Shown in pieces: positions 14,572 through 23,152 of a DNA stretch of 59,641 bases. The position numbers and the translations under genes were made by a program. Each line of letters opens with the position of its first letter. Within the stretch, counting starts at the first letter, position 1. The DNA lies in NCBI GenBank assembly GCA_937974275.1, contig CALJIF010000129.1, forward strand, positions 1-59,641, given 5' to 3'. Under the pieces are notes generated by a model, which was not told the DNA's origin, did no database searches, and worked only from the letters and a program-made list of their open reading frames with translations. This DNA is from an uncultured Flavobacteriales bacterium (GTDB taxonomy: Bacteria; Bacteroidota; Bacteroidia; Palsa-965).

Positions 14572-15966
14572 ATGTATCGGTTGCTGAGTATTCTGTTCTG
14601 TTTATTCGCTGTTATTGCTCATGCACAAACTGTTCCGTTTTTTGAACAAACTTACGGCACAGAAGCTCCCGATTTTACGCGAGGCGCAGTAATGCACAAC
14701 AGCTCCATTTATACTGCTGGTTTCTTCAATACGCCCAACGGAGGTTCTACTGATATTTCTGTATATCGCCTCACAACTTCAGGTGTTGTATTGGACACCT
14801 TCATCTACGCTCGACCTCAGTTTGACGACAATGCACAGTACATTATAGCTCTGGATAACGGAAAAATGGCCGTTTGTGGCGATCTCAGTACTGCGGGAAA
14901 TCAGATACAAGGCTTTATTATGATAATTGACTCGGTGGGTAATATGATCGACTCGGTCAACTCGGGTTTGTTTTTAGGAAACATTACGTTTAAACAAATT
15001 GCTCAACTTGCTAGCGGCAACTTTATCGTGGTAGGCTTCGCAACAGGAACAGCTAATTCGAATGATTTCTTGATAGAGATCTATTCGCCTAACTTGAATT
15101 TACTTTATCGCACAATTGAGGGCTCCCCTAGTAACGATTATTTGCAATGCGTGATGCCCTTACCGGACAGCGGTTATGTCGTAATGGGAGATCAAATGAG
15201 TTCGGGTCAATATGATGTTTTCCTTGCTCGTTATGACAAAAACAACAACCTATTATGGCAAAATATTTACGGCGATAATTTGCAAAATGGTTGTCAGGAT
15301 TTAATTATCACTTCAGATAACAACCTTGCCTTGTGCGGAGAAACAGAAACCGTATCTCAGGGTCCATTCGATTTTTTTATTCAAAAGATTGATATGAACG
15401 GCAACTCGCTTTGGCGCTCAACATTTGGTGGTGCCCAAGCAGATGCTGCATTTTCAATTGTTGAAACTGCGGATGGTTTCATGGGAACCGGCTATTCCAA
15501 CAGCTTCGCACCCGGGCCAATAAGCGTTGCTGTGTTTCGCACCGACACTGCCGGAAACATGCTATGGACGCACCAATACGGCGGTAGCGGCATAGATATC
15601 GGCTACAGCCTTTTTGCGGGATATGGCGGCTATTACATTGCGGGAAACAGCGACGTTAATGGTAATAACCAATGTTATCTTTTACATGTTGACGAAGGCG
15701 GTTGGGCTACAACGGAAGAAAACATTTCTAACGTTAATTTCCGCTTGTTTCCAAATCCAACAAGCGGAACATTTGTGTTAACGGGCATTACCCCGGGAAG
15801 CACATATGAGCTTTACGACATCTCCGGAAAAATCATGGCCTCAGGAGTAACAAACGAAACAAGCATTTCATTCAATACCAACGGAGAATTGTCCAATGGC
15901 ATTTATGCCATTCGCATTACCGGCAACGGCACATCATTTACAAATAAGGTGATAATTAGTCGTTAA
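14572..15966 (+). CDS. Secreted beta-propeller-like protein with T9SS type A sorting domain
   Basis: A 464-residue protein. A signal peptide (MYRLLSILFCLFAVIAHA) is followed by about six to seven repeats of the pattern W-x-x-x-[FY]-GG-x-x-x-D with G-[FY]-[VI]-x-x-G between them, as in the propeller-like surface proteins of this phylum. The last 75 residues are a type A sorting domain, with RLFPNPTSGTF, LYDISGK and NGIYAIRITG...KVIISR, which directs export through T9SS. No enzymatic motif is seen. Its stop codon overlaps the stop of the convergent small gene. Confidence 0.85.
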   Translation: MYRLLSILFCLFAVIAHAQTVPFFEQTYGTEAPDFTRGAVMHNSSIYTAGFFNTPNGGSTDISVYRLTTSGVVLDTFIYARPQFDDNAQYIIALDNGKMAVCGDLSTAGNQIQGFIMIIDSVGNMIDSVNSGLFLGNITFKQIAQLASGNFIVVGFATGTANSNDFLIEIYSPNLNLLYRTIEGSPSNDYLQCVMPLPDSGYVVMGDQMSSGQYDVFLARYDKNNNLLWQNIYGDNLQNGCQDLIITSDNNLALCGETETVSQGPFDFFIQKIDMNGNSLWRSTFGGAQADAAFSIVETADGFMGTGYSNSFAPGPISVAVFRTDTAGNMLWTHQYGGSGIDIGYSLFAGYGGYYIAGNSDVNGNNQCYLLHVDEGGWATTEENISNVNFRLFPNPTSGTFVLTGITPGSTYELYDISGKIMASGVTNETSISFNTNGELSNGIYAIRITGNGTSFTNKVIISR

Positions 15967-16205
15967 CCGGCGAGCACATCTGCTAATGGCAATGGTTCCG
16001 CTGCGATAATTTCGTCCAAAGAAATCGTCATTCCTATGGTGCTGCCGCTTTTGGGCGGGCCAAAACGTTCTTGTAACGAAGCAAAGCAATACTGAAAACC
16101 GGAAGTTGTTTCCTGCTCCCAGATCACACCAAAAACTACTTTCCCGGATTTCATTCTGAAACGACAGGGTTGGTCGTTGTAACGTAAAAATTCTCTGCGC
16201 GTCAT
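15963..16205 (-). CDS. Small conserved-looking hypothetical protein
   Basis: 80 residues, starting MTRREFLRYNDQPCRF and including RMKSGKVVFGVIWEQ; the short beta-strand pattern resembles small Sm-like or SH3-like folds, but I do not recognise the family. ATG at 16203-16205 is preferred over the upstream one at 16223. Its stop overlaps that of the T9SS protein on the other strand. Confidence 0.5.
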   Translation of the reverse strand: MTRREFLRYNDQPCRFRMKSGKVVFGVIWEQETTSGFQYCFASLQERFGPPKSGSTIGMTISLDEIIAAEPLPLADVLAG

Positions 16206-16312
16206 ACCTTGTTCTCCTATCAAATTTGAAAATTAAAACGGGAAAGCTCACATTTTGGTTGCTTCTACTTATCAACATTTCGACCAATGCTGTTCATTAC
16301 TTATCTTGCTAC

Positions 16313-18844
16313 ATGTTTTTAAATAAACGCCCTATGCGACAATGTATTGTATTGCTGTTTATTGCAGCGACAACAATCCAAATTTATACGCTGTTTTTTG
16401 ACGGTTCTGCAGAAAACAAAATGAGTCGTTCCGAAAAACACTTCGTGCCTTACGACTATCTGTTCTTGCAACGCAGCTATCCGGACCAAACATTTGATAT
16501 GGAAGCGTACTGGAGCGCCATGTATCAAGCATCTCAACAATCGAACTTGCAACGCTCCTCTTCTTCTGTTTCATGGGATACTGAAGGGCCGGGGAATATT
16601 GGCGGTCGCGTGAATTGTATTGCCATACATCCAACCAATAGCTCCATCATGTATGAAGGCAACACCACCGGCGGTATTTTCAAAACGACAGATGGCGGCG
16701 CAACATGGAATCCCATTTTCGACAATAATCCTGCGCTTGCGATCGGTTGCATCGTGCTTGACCCTAACAACACCTCCACGATTTATGCCGGAACCGGAGA
16801 TCCGAATGTTTCCGGATATCCTTTTATTGGTGATGGTGTTTACAAAAGCACGGACGCCGGCGCAACATGGACCAATATCGGATTGCAAAACACGCGCATC
16901 ATTTCCGACTTTGCCGTAGATCCAACAAACTCCAATGTTTTATACGCAGCGACAATGGGAACTCCGTTTGTTCGTGATAATAACCGCGGTTTGTATAAAT
17001 CAACGGATGGCGGAACAACATGGAATCAAGTGTTGTACATCAATAACGAAACCGGCATTTCCGACTTAGTGCTCGACCCGGTAAATCCGCAAGTTATTTA
17101 TGCTGCCAGCTGGACACGAATCCGCAACAATCAGGAAAGTTTAATATCCGGCAACGACTGTCGCATTTACAAAAGCACCAACGGCGGCGCTACGTGGAAC
17201 ATGATGACAAACGGACTTCCGAATCAACCCTTATCGCGCATTGGCTTAACCATGTATCCGCAGGATCATAATCGTTTGTATGCCGTAATTGTTGATGTCA
17301 CTTTAGAATTACAGGGAATATATCAAACGACGAACGCGGGCTCATCCTGGACTGCAGTTCCTCAAAACGGGTTAGATCCCGGCTGTCTTGGCGGGTTTGG
17401 TTGGTACTTCGGAAAAATTGCGGTTAACCCAAATGATCCGAATGACATTTTTATTCTTGGTGTTGATTTGTGGCGCACACAAGACGGCGGTCAATCGTGG
17501 AATTATGCTGCGCCGGAATGGTGGTTCTATGATGTACATGCCGATAAACACGATTTGGAATTCGCGCCCAATGGAGACATTCTGCTATGTACGGATGGAG
17601 GGATTTATCGAACCACGGACAATTGTGCAACCTGGCAAGACATTGAAAATATTCCCAACACTCAATTCTACCGCGTTGCCGCAAACCCGAATGATCCTTC
17701 AACATATTATGGTGGCGCACAAGACAACGGAACAACAGGAGGAAATAGCGCAACCATTAACCAATGGCCTAGAATCTACGGAGGCGATGGCTTCCAGCCC
17801 GTTTTTGTTCCGGGCGATCCGCAAACATTTTATGCAGAAACACAAAACGGAAATATTGTGTACACCGATGATGGTGGATTTAATTTCAACTCCGGAACGA
17901 ACGGCATTGACATGAATGACCGCAAACACTGGGACATGCCTTACATCATGGACCCTTCTAACTCAGGAACATTGTACACAGGAACTTACCGCATGTACAA
18001 AATGACAGGTGCGCCTTACGGAACCTGGCAACCCGTAAGTAACGACTTGACCGACGGCATTGTGTTTGATCCGCGCTTTCATACGATTTCGGCAATTGGA
18101 ACTTCTGCCGCGAATTCACAATATGTATATTCCGGAACAACCGATGGTAATGTGTGGAGTTCCCTTAATGGCGGCAGTTCGTGGAATAATATCTCTGCAG
18201 GGCTTCCCGATCGTTATGTGACTTCAGTGCAAGGATCTCCAAACATCGCCTCCAACGTGTATGTTACACATTCCGGATATAAATCGAATGAATATATTCC
18301 ACATGTTCACATGAGCGTTAATAACGGCGCTTCATGGACTGATATTTCCGGAGACCTACCACAGTTTGCGGTTAACGATATTGTTGTTCTCCCGGGCAAT
18401 GAAAACGTTTTGTTCGTTGCAACCGATGCAGGTGTTTATGTCACTACAAATGGGGGCACAAACTGGACCCGCGTAGGGAATAATATGCCAATTATTCCGG
18501 TTTATGATATTGCGTTAAGCGCCAATGGCAATCGGCTCATTGCGGGAACTTTCGCACGAAGCATCATGACGATTGATATTGCAGCAGTGATAACCGGTGT
18601 CGAAGAAAATGCTTCGAGCAACGCGATTTCCTGCTTCCCAAATCCCTCAACAGATCACGTTGTGATTTCCACTCCGGCAGGATCGTTGGTTGTTGTTTAT
18701 GATTTGAATGGCGCTGTCGTACAAGAGTTTCGCGCACAAGAGTCGTCGACAAAAGTCAACGTTGGAAATTATAGATCGGGGGTTTACGTTGTTACGATCA
18801 ACGATGGAAAATCACGTAAGACAACTCGCTTTATAAAAAATTAG
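16313..18844 (+). CDS. Secreted VPS10/BNR-type beta-propeller protein with T9SS type A sorting domain
   Basis: About 843 residues. A signal sequence (hydrophobic CIVLLFIAATTIQIYTLFF) is followed by many BNR/sortilin-type repeats of the form YKSTDGGxTW (for example IFKTTDGGATW, VYKSTDAGATW, IYKSTNGGATW, VYVTTNGGTNW), so one or two seven-to-ten-bladed propellers. The last 80 residues carry a type A sorting domain (SCFPNPSTDHVVIST, VYDLNGAVV, YRSGVYVVTI). Such proteins are often annotated as glycosyl-hydrolase-like, but no catalytic motif is evident. The frame opens at 16226; starts at 16313 or 16334 give a proper signal peptide, and 16313 is my choice. Confidence 0.85.
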   Translation: MFLNKRPMRQCIVLLFIAATTIQIYTLFFDGSAENKMSRSEKHFVPYDYLFLQRSYPDQTFDMEAYWSAMYQASQQSNLQRSSSSVSWDTEGPGNIGGRVNCIAIHPTNSSIMYEGNTTGGIFKTTDGGATWNPIFDNNPALAIGCIVLDPNNTSTIYAGTGDPNVSGYPFIGDGVYKSTDAGATWTNIGLQNTRIISDFAVDPTNSNVLYAATMGTPFVRDNNRGLYKSTDGGTTWNQVLYINNETGISDLVLDPVNPQVIYAASWTRIRNNQESLISGNDCRIYKSTNGGATWNMMTNGLPNQPLSRIGLTMYPQDHNRLYAVIVDVTLELQGIYQTTNAGSSWTAVPQNGLDPGCLGGFGWYFGKIAVNPNDPNDIFILGVDLWRTQDGGQSWNYAAPEWWFYDVHADKHDLEFAPNGDILLCTDGGIYRTTDNCATWQDIENIPNTQFYRVAANPNDPSTYYGGAQDNGTTGGNSATINQWPRIYGGDGFQPVFVPGDPQTFYAETQNGNIVYTDDGGFNFNSGTNGIDMNDRKHWDMPYIMDPSNSGTLYTGTYRMYKMTGAPYGTWQPVSNDLTDGIVFDPRFHTISAIGTSAANSQYVYSGTTDGNVWSSLNGGSSWNNISAGLPDRYVTSVQGSPNIASNVYVTHSGYKSNEYIPHVHMSVNNGASWTDISGDLPQFAVNDIVVLPGNENVLFVATDAGVYVTTNGGTNWTRVGNNMPIIPVYDIALSANGNRLIAGTFARSIMTIDIAAVITGVEENASSNAISCFPNPSTDHVVISTPAGSLVVVYDLNGAVVQEFRAQESSTKVNVGNYRSGVYVVTINDGKSRKTTRFIKN

Positions 18845-18862
18845 GGGCGATTTCTCGCCCCT
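18835..18862 (-). terminator. Terminator of ferritin
   Basis: AGGGGCGA (18843-18850) pairs with TCGCCCCT (18855-18862). On the minus strand a T-rich run follows and lies inside the last codons of the convergent propeller gene. Confidence 0.7.
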
Positions 18863-18868
18863 GAATTT

Positions 18869-19393
18869 CTATTGTGCCTGATCCGCTCCTGCGTCTGCAG
18901 CGGTTGCCGCAAGTTGCTGTAGATCTCTGTCGAACAAATACAATCCGGAAGAGTCTCCGCCGATCAACTTCAGTTTGTCTAATATCTTTCTTGCCAAAGC
19001 CTCTTCCTCTATCTGTTCAGAAACGTACCACTGCAAGAAGTTGTGAGTGGTGTAATCTTTTTCTTTAAGACAAACGTCTACCAACTTGTTGATTTCGTTG
19101 GATACTTTGATTTCGTGTTTCAACACTTCTTCAAACGCCGCCTTAACGCTTTTAAACGATTTTGGAGGAGCAACCAATACCGGCACCACACCATGACCAC
19201 CGCGCTCGTTCACAAACTTAATCAGCTTAAGCATGTGCATGCGCTCTTCGTCTGCGTGCTTATACAAAAACTGTGCAACGCCGTCCATGCCTTGTGTCTC
19301 GGCCCACGACGCCATTGCTAAATAATATTGAGAAGAATTGCCTTCAAGAGCGATCTGCTCATTGAGTGCTGTTTGAATTTTTGAAGATAACAT
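18869..19393 (-). CDS. Non-haem bacterial ferritin
   Basis: 174 residues of four-helix ferritin that oxidises and stores iron as a 24-mer cage in the cytosol. The ferroxidase-site ligands fall at the same positions as in E. coli FtnA: Glu17, Glu50, His53, Glu94, Gln127 and Glu130. The length is normal. A TATATTTG box on the minus strand (19414-19421) could be its promoter. It is a single-gene unit with its own terminator. Confidence 0.95.
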   Translation of the reverse strand: MLSSKIQTALNEQIALEGNSSQYYLAMASWAETQGMDGVAQFLYKHADEERMHMLKLIKFVNERGGHGVVPVLVAPPKSFKSVKAAFEEVLKHEIKVSNEINKLVDVCLKEKDYTTHNFLQWYVSEQIEEEALARKILDKLKLIGGDSSGLYLFDRDLQQLAATAADAGADQAQ

Positions 19394-19413
19394 AGCTGCT
19401 AATTTTTACATGA

Positions 19414-19421
19414 CAAATATA
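19414..19421 (-). promoter_or_regulatory. -7 box of the ferritin gene
   Basis: TATATTTG on the minus strand, about 20 bases before the ferritin start; it fits TAnnTTTG. No -33 TTG at the usual spacing. Confidence 0.4.
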
Positions 19422-19474
19422 CCACGAGCCAATGAGTTATTGGGAAAAATGATGTTAATTCTCCGGTCATTCAA

Positions 19475-19482
19475 TAACTTTG
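19475..19482 (+). promoter_or_regulatory. -7 box of the YqaE/Pmp3 lipoprotein gene
   Basis: TAACTTTG, 23 bases before the ATG at 19506, fits TAnnTTTG. Confidence 0.45.
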
Positions 19483-19505
19483 CTCAGTACTAAAACAACT
19501 CAACC

Positions 19506-20099
19506 ATGAAAAAAGTTCTGTTTCTCCTTTCTGCAGCATTCTTGATGGCGTCATGCCAGTCCGTGGATATTGTTAAAAGAAAGTACACCGGCGGTTATTA
19601 TGTTAACCTGAAAAATAATCAGCAACATTCTGATAGTAACAGTAAAGTTGATGTGGTTACAAATACCGCAATGACCGGAATCGCTCATCAACAAATTCAG
19701 TCGTCTCATCTCGCTCCTGTAGCATTAGCAACAACATCCGCTACAACAATAAATCAACAGAGCGAATCTGCTCGCAAGACAAAAACGATTGTCGCTGATA
19801 AAGAATATCCGACAACTACAGCAGACAACACTGCGGATAATCATGTTGTTCTGGCGCCAAAGCCAACACCTCCTGCAGATGGGGGAACAGATGTAAATCA
19901 GGTCGTGATGATTATTCTCGCGCTCTTGATTCCACCTTTGGCAATTTGGTTGAAAGAAGGTATCACACAGCGTTTCTGGATCGACCTTATATGTTTTCTG
20001 CTTGGTGGCGGTTTATTTTTCACGCCTTTTTATTATGGCGGAGCGCTGATGCTCTTTGCGATTATTTTCGCGGTCCTTATCGTTCTGGATATGATCTAA
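19506..20099 (+). CDS. Lipoprotein with C-terminal YqaE/Pmp3 membrane domain
   Basis: 197 residues in three parts: a lipoprotein signal ending in LMASC (Cys17), a polar Ser/Thr/Asn-rich linker of about 110 residues, and a C-terminal Pmp3/YqaE domain with ALLIPPLAIWLKEG and two to three hydrophobic helices. Stand-alone Pmp3 proteins are about 50-residue stress-related membrane proteins. Early in the mature part, VKRKYTGGYYV resembles a motif I associate with Bacteroidota lipoproteins. How a lipidated N-terminus and a membrane-spanning tail fit together is unclear. An AT-rich inverted repeat covers its stop. Confidence 0.75.
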   Translation: MKKVLFLLSAAFLMASCQSVDIVKRKYTGGYYVNLKNNQQHSDSNSKVDVVTNTAMTGIAHQQIQSSHLAPVALATTSATTINQQSESARKTKTIVADKEYPTTTADNTADNHVVLAPKPTPPADGGTDVNQVVMIILALLIPPLAIWLKEGITQRFWIDLICFLLGGGLFFTPFYYGGALMLFAIIFAVLIVLDMI

Positions 20100-20118
20100 G
20101 GAATTACTTAATTCCTTT
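20098..20118. terminator. Weak bidirectional hairpin between convergent genes
   Basis: AAGGAATT ACTT AATTCCTT overlaps the stop codons of the Pmp3 lipoprotein gene and lutB. The stem is AT-rich and the T-run short, so it may be only a weak terminator. Confidence 0.35.
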
Positions 20119-21483
20119 GCGCTCGCGCCACAACTGATTAAACGACTTATTGGCAACATTCGGCATTTCACGTCGTTCGCCCCACGATTTTCTGAAGAAC
20201 TGACGCAACATAAAGTTCTTAAGCTTGGCGCCGCCTTTATCCATTTTAGAGCGTTTGAGCATAGCGCCTTTCCAGAAGAACCACATGACGTTTTCTGTTT
20301 TTGTTGCAAAGCCTTCCGTCATTGCGTCGCGACGGTTGTACAACATCAGCTTATGCAGGTCGATACCGACAGGACACACTTCCGTGCATTTTCCGCACAA
20401 TGTTGTAGCATAACTCAAATGGCGGAATTCGTTCATTCCTCCCATGTGTGGCATTAGTGCAGATCCGATTGGCCCGCTATATGGCGTTTCATATGCATGA
20501 CCCCCAACGCCTTCATAAACAGGACAAGCGTTAAGGCAAGCGCCACAGCGTATACATCCAAGTGCACGACGTTGATCCACCTGATTCATAACATTTGATC
20601 GACCGTTGTCAACCAAAACCAAGACCATTTCTTCGGGTCCGTCTTGCTCGCCTTGCTGACGCGGCCCGAACACAATTGAATTATAAACCGTCATTAATTG
20701 GCCTGTTCCATATGTCGCTAACAGCGGCCAGAACAAATCCAGATCTTGTATAGATGGAATAATTTTTTCAATTCCGGTAACAATAATGTGCAGTTTATTG
20801 CCGGCCATTGACATCAGCGCGTTGCCCTCGTTTTCAGTTACTGCAACGCCTCCGCAGTCTGCCAATAAGAAGTTTGCACCGGTAATGCCCGCTCCTGCTT
20901 GCGCGGCGGTTGTACGAATTTCCCCGCGCACAAAATTCATCACCTGTTGTGGTGTGCTATCATCACTCAGCCCCTTTTTTGTTGCAAACAACTTAGCTAC
21001 TTCCTCTTTGCTTTTATGCATCGCAGGCGTAACAATGTGATAAGGCGCTTCTCCTGAAAGCTGTTGAATATATTCTCCTAAATCCGTTTCAACGGGCTCC
21101 ACGCCGGCAGCCTTCAGCGCGCCGTTCAGTCCAATTTCTTCCGTTACCATTGACTTGGATTTTATTACGGATGTAATTGATCTGCTTTTAAGAAGTTGTA
21201 AAATTTCTCGATTAGCTTCTTCTGCATCACAAGCCCAGATTACCTTTCCGCCACGCTTGATAAAATTAGCTTCAAATTCAATCAGGTATTTCTCGAGATT
21301 TTCAATCGCCTTATTTCGCAATGAAGTTGCGCGCGCCTTTGCCAGATTCAGGTTGGCGAACTGATTTTTTCCTTGCTCAAATTTCTGATTATAGTTGCCA
21401 ATATTCTTGCGCAAGGTGCTGCGATGAACATCGTCAAACACTTTCTTCTCGGCAATATCATTAAATCGTGCGGACTTATCCAT
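20104..21483 (-). CDS. lutB: Lactate-utilisation iron-sulfur protein LutB
   Basis: 459 residues. An N-terminal LUD domain (about 60-290) is followed by a ferredoxin-like part with two cluster motifs, CIRCGACLNACP and CGKCTEVCP. This is LutB/LldF, which with LutA and LutC oxidises L-lactate to pyruvate with electrons going to the respiratory chain. Neither lutA nor lutC lies next to it in the window. It lies 6 bases behind the M28 peptidase gene, so the two may share a transcript. Confidence 0.9.
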   Translation of the reverse strand: MDKSARFNDIAEKKVFDDVHRSTLRKNIGNYNQKFEQGKNQFANLNLAKARATSLRNKAIENLEKYLIEFEANFIKRGGKVIWACDAEEANREILQLLKSRSITSVIKSKSMVTEEIGLNGALKAAGVEPVETDLGEYIQQLSGEAPYHIVTPAMHKSKEEVAKLFATKKGLSDDSTPQQVMNFVRGEIRTTAAQAGAGITGANFLLADCGGVAVTENEGNALMSMAGNKLHIIVTGIEKIIPSIQDLDLFWPLLATYGTGQLMTVYNSIVFGPRQQGEQDGPEEMVLVLVDNGRSNVMNQVDQRRALGCIRCGACLNACPVYEGVGGHAYETPYSGPIGSALMPHMGGMNEFRHLSYATTLCGKCTEVCPVGIDLHKLMLYNRRDAMTEGFATKTENVMWFFWKGAMLKRSKMDKGGAKLKNFMLRQFFRKSWGERREMPNVANKSFNQLWRERKGIK

Positions 21484-21489
21484 AGTGCA

Positions 21490-23070
21490 TTATTTCTTAT
21501 TGGTGATACGCAGACGTTCGGTGCGATGCGCTATTTCCCATGCAGTGAAGAAAACCAAGCGTGTTCGGATTTCCATCATCGGATATGTAATCTTACTTGT
21601 TTCGTCAGTTTCCTTATGATAGTCTTCGTGTGTCCCGTTGAAGAAAAAAGCAACCGGCACACCCTTTCGTGCAAAGTTGTAATGGTCGGACCGATAGTAG
21701 TACATGTTGGGTTCGTTTTCAACATCGTACTTGTAATCTAGCGTCAACTTCGTGTGCAACTCGTTTTGCTGATTTACAATGGCCTTTAAGTCTGCGCTGA
21801 TGCGATCAGCGCCAATAACATAAACATAATTGCTGTCTTTCTTATGATCTGCATCTATGCGACCAATCATGTCAATATTGAGATTGCACACCGTTTTAGC
21901 CAATGGAAACATCGGATGTTCCGAATACCATTTAGAGCCCAATAATCCTCGCTCTTCTCCGCTTACAGCCATACACAAGATGCTTCTGCGCGGACCTTTT
22001 CCTTCTCGTTTTGCTTTCGCAAATGCTTCCGCAATTTCCATAATGGCAACAGTTCCCGAGCCGTCATCATCTGCGCCGTTATAAATTTTGTCGCCCTCTT
22101 TGCCTATGTGATCGTAATGTGCTGTGATCACGATTAATTCTTCTTTCAAATCTGTGCCTTCAATGTAACCCAATACGTTTTCCGTGTTCACTTTTTGCGT
22201 TGGACGACTAATGTTATAGCCCAACGTGTAGTCTAACGTTTTTGCCGGTGCCGCCTTTTTCTTATTGGCCTTTTGAATGCCGCTTACGGTTGTTTTGGCT
22301 CCTGCTGCTTGTAAAATTTCATCCGCCATTTTCGGTGAAATGTAAAGTACGGGAACACGATAATCTGTAGCCTCTTCTTTACTGTCATCATCTAATTTAT
22401 AACTCGGCGTATTGATGCTGTGTTCATAATCCTTCAATGCTTTTTCAAATTCGGGTTGTACCACGAGCAACATAGACGCACCGCGCTTGCTGGCTTCCAT
22501 TATTTTTTTTCTTCGTTGTGTGCTCCATGATGACGGTTCTTTTTTTCCCGAAATCATCGAAACGCCTTTGCTGTTTGTTGGTTCGCCGGCAACAATCATT
22601 ACAGTAGCACCATTAATGTTGGCTGCTCCGTAATTGGAGAAACCTTTTTCCTCTATTCCATATCCGGCAACAATCAGCTTGGAAGTAGAGGTGTTCATGT
22701 TCTCTACACCTGATAAAAAGTAAAACGATTTACCAGCCTCATAATTCTTTCCGCCCGATACTACTTCGCCCCGGCCGGGCAAAAACTTAATCAGCGGAAC
22801 ATTCTGGTAATAGCCACCTCCCGGCAATTCGGGAATACCATACGACTTAAATTGTTTGGCAATGTATTCTGCAGCCATCTTTTGGCCTTTTTCTCCGGTC
22901 TCTCGACCTTCATAGGCGTCAGAAGCTATTATTTCCAAATGTGTCTTGAGGTCTGCTGCGGTGATTGTTCCCGCATACTCAGTTGCAGAAGGAATTGTAT
23001 TTTGAAATAAAACAAAGGATAATGAAACGGCTGTGAATGCCGCAAGCACTGGAAATTTCAATTTGCTCAT
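21490..23070 (-). CDS. Secreted M28 family zinc aminopeptidase with PA domain
   Basis: 526 residues. A signal peptide (KFPVLAAFTAVSLSFVLF) is followed by a protease-associated (PA) insert near 130-270 and then the M28 catalytic domain. The zinc ligands and catalytic residues are in ITAHYDHIG, YNGADDDGSGT, VSGEERGLLGS, NIDMIGR and GTHEDYHKETD. It removes N-terminal residues from peptides in the periplasm or outside. The frame opens with TTG at 23097; ATG 23068-23070 gives the proper signal peptide and lies five bases behind a TATATTTG box. Confidence 0.93.
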   Translation of the reverse strand: MSKLKFPVLAAFTAVSLSFVLFQNTIPSATEYAGTITAADLKTHLEIIASDAYEGRETGEKGQKMAAEYIAKQFKSYGIPELPGGGYYQNVPLIKFLPGRGEVVSGGKNYEAGKSFYFLSGVENMNTSTSKLIVAGYGIEEKGFSNYGAANINGATVMIVAGEPTNSKGVSMISGKKEPSSWSTQRRKKIMEASKRGASMLLVVQPEFEKALKDYEHSINTPSYKLDDDSKEEATDYRVPVLYISPKMADEILQAAGAKTTVSGIQKANKKKAAPAKTLDYTLGYNISRPTQKVNTENVLGYIEGTDLKEELIVITAHYDHIGKEGDKIYNGADDDGSGTVAIMEIAEAFAKAKREGKGPRRSILCMAVSGEERGLLGSKWYSEHPMFPLAKTVCNLNIDMIGRIDADHKKDSNYVYVIGADRISADLKAIVNQQNELHTKLTLDYKYDVENEPNMYYYRSDHYNFARKGVPVAFFFNGTHEDYHKETDETSKITYPMMEIRTRLVFFTAWEIAHRTERLRITNKK

Positions 23071-23075
23071 GTAAA

Positions 23076-23083
23076 CAAATATA
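23076..23083 (-). promoter_or_regulatory. -7 box of the M28 peptidase gene
   Basis: TATATTTG on the minus strand ends five bases before the ATG, again implying a very short leader. Confidence 0.45.
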
Positions 23084-23152
23084 GTTGCCACGAGCAATGC
23101 GTCGCAGTCAACAAACAGTTGTTTTGCACAACCGGCTTGTTAATTAGGTGAA

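Noticed and set aside
16226..16312. N-terminal extension of the BNR propeller protein
   Set aside because: It would place a second hydrophobic segment before the signal peptide and overlaps the upstream region of the divergent gene.
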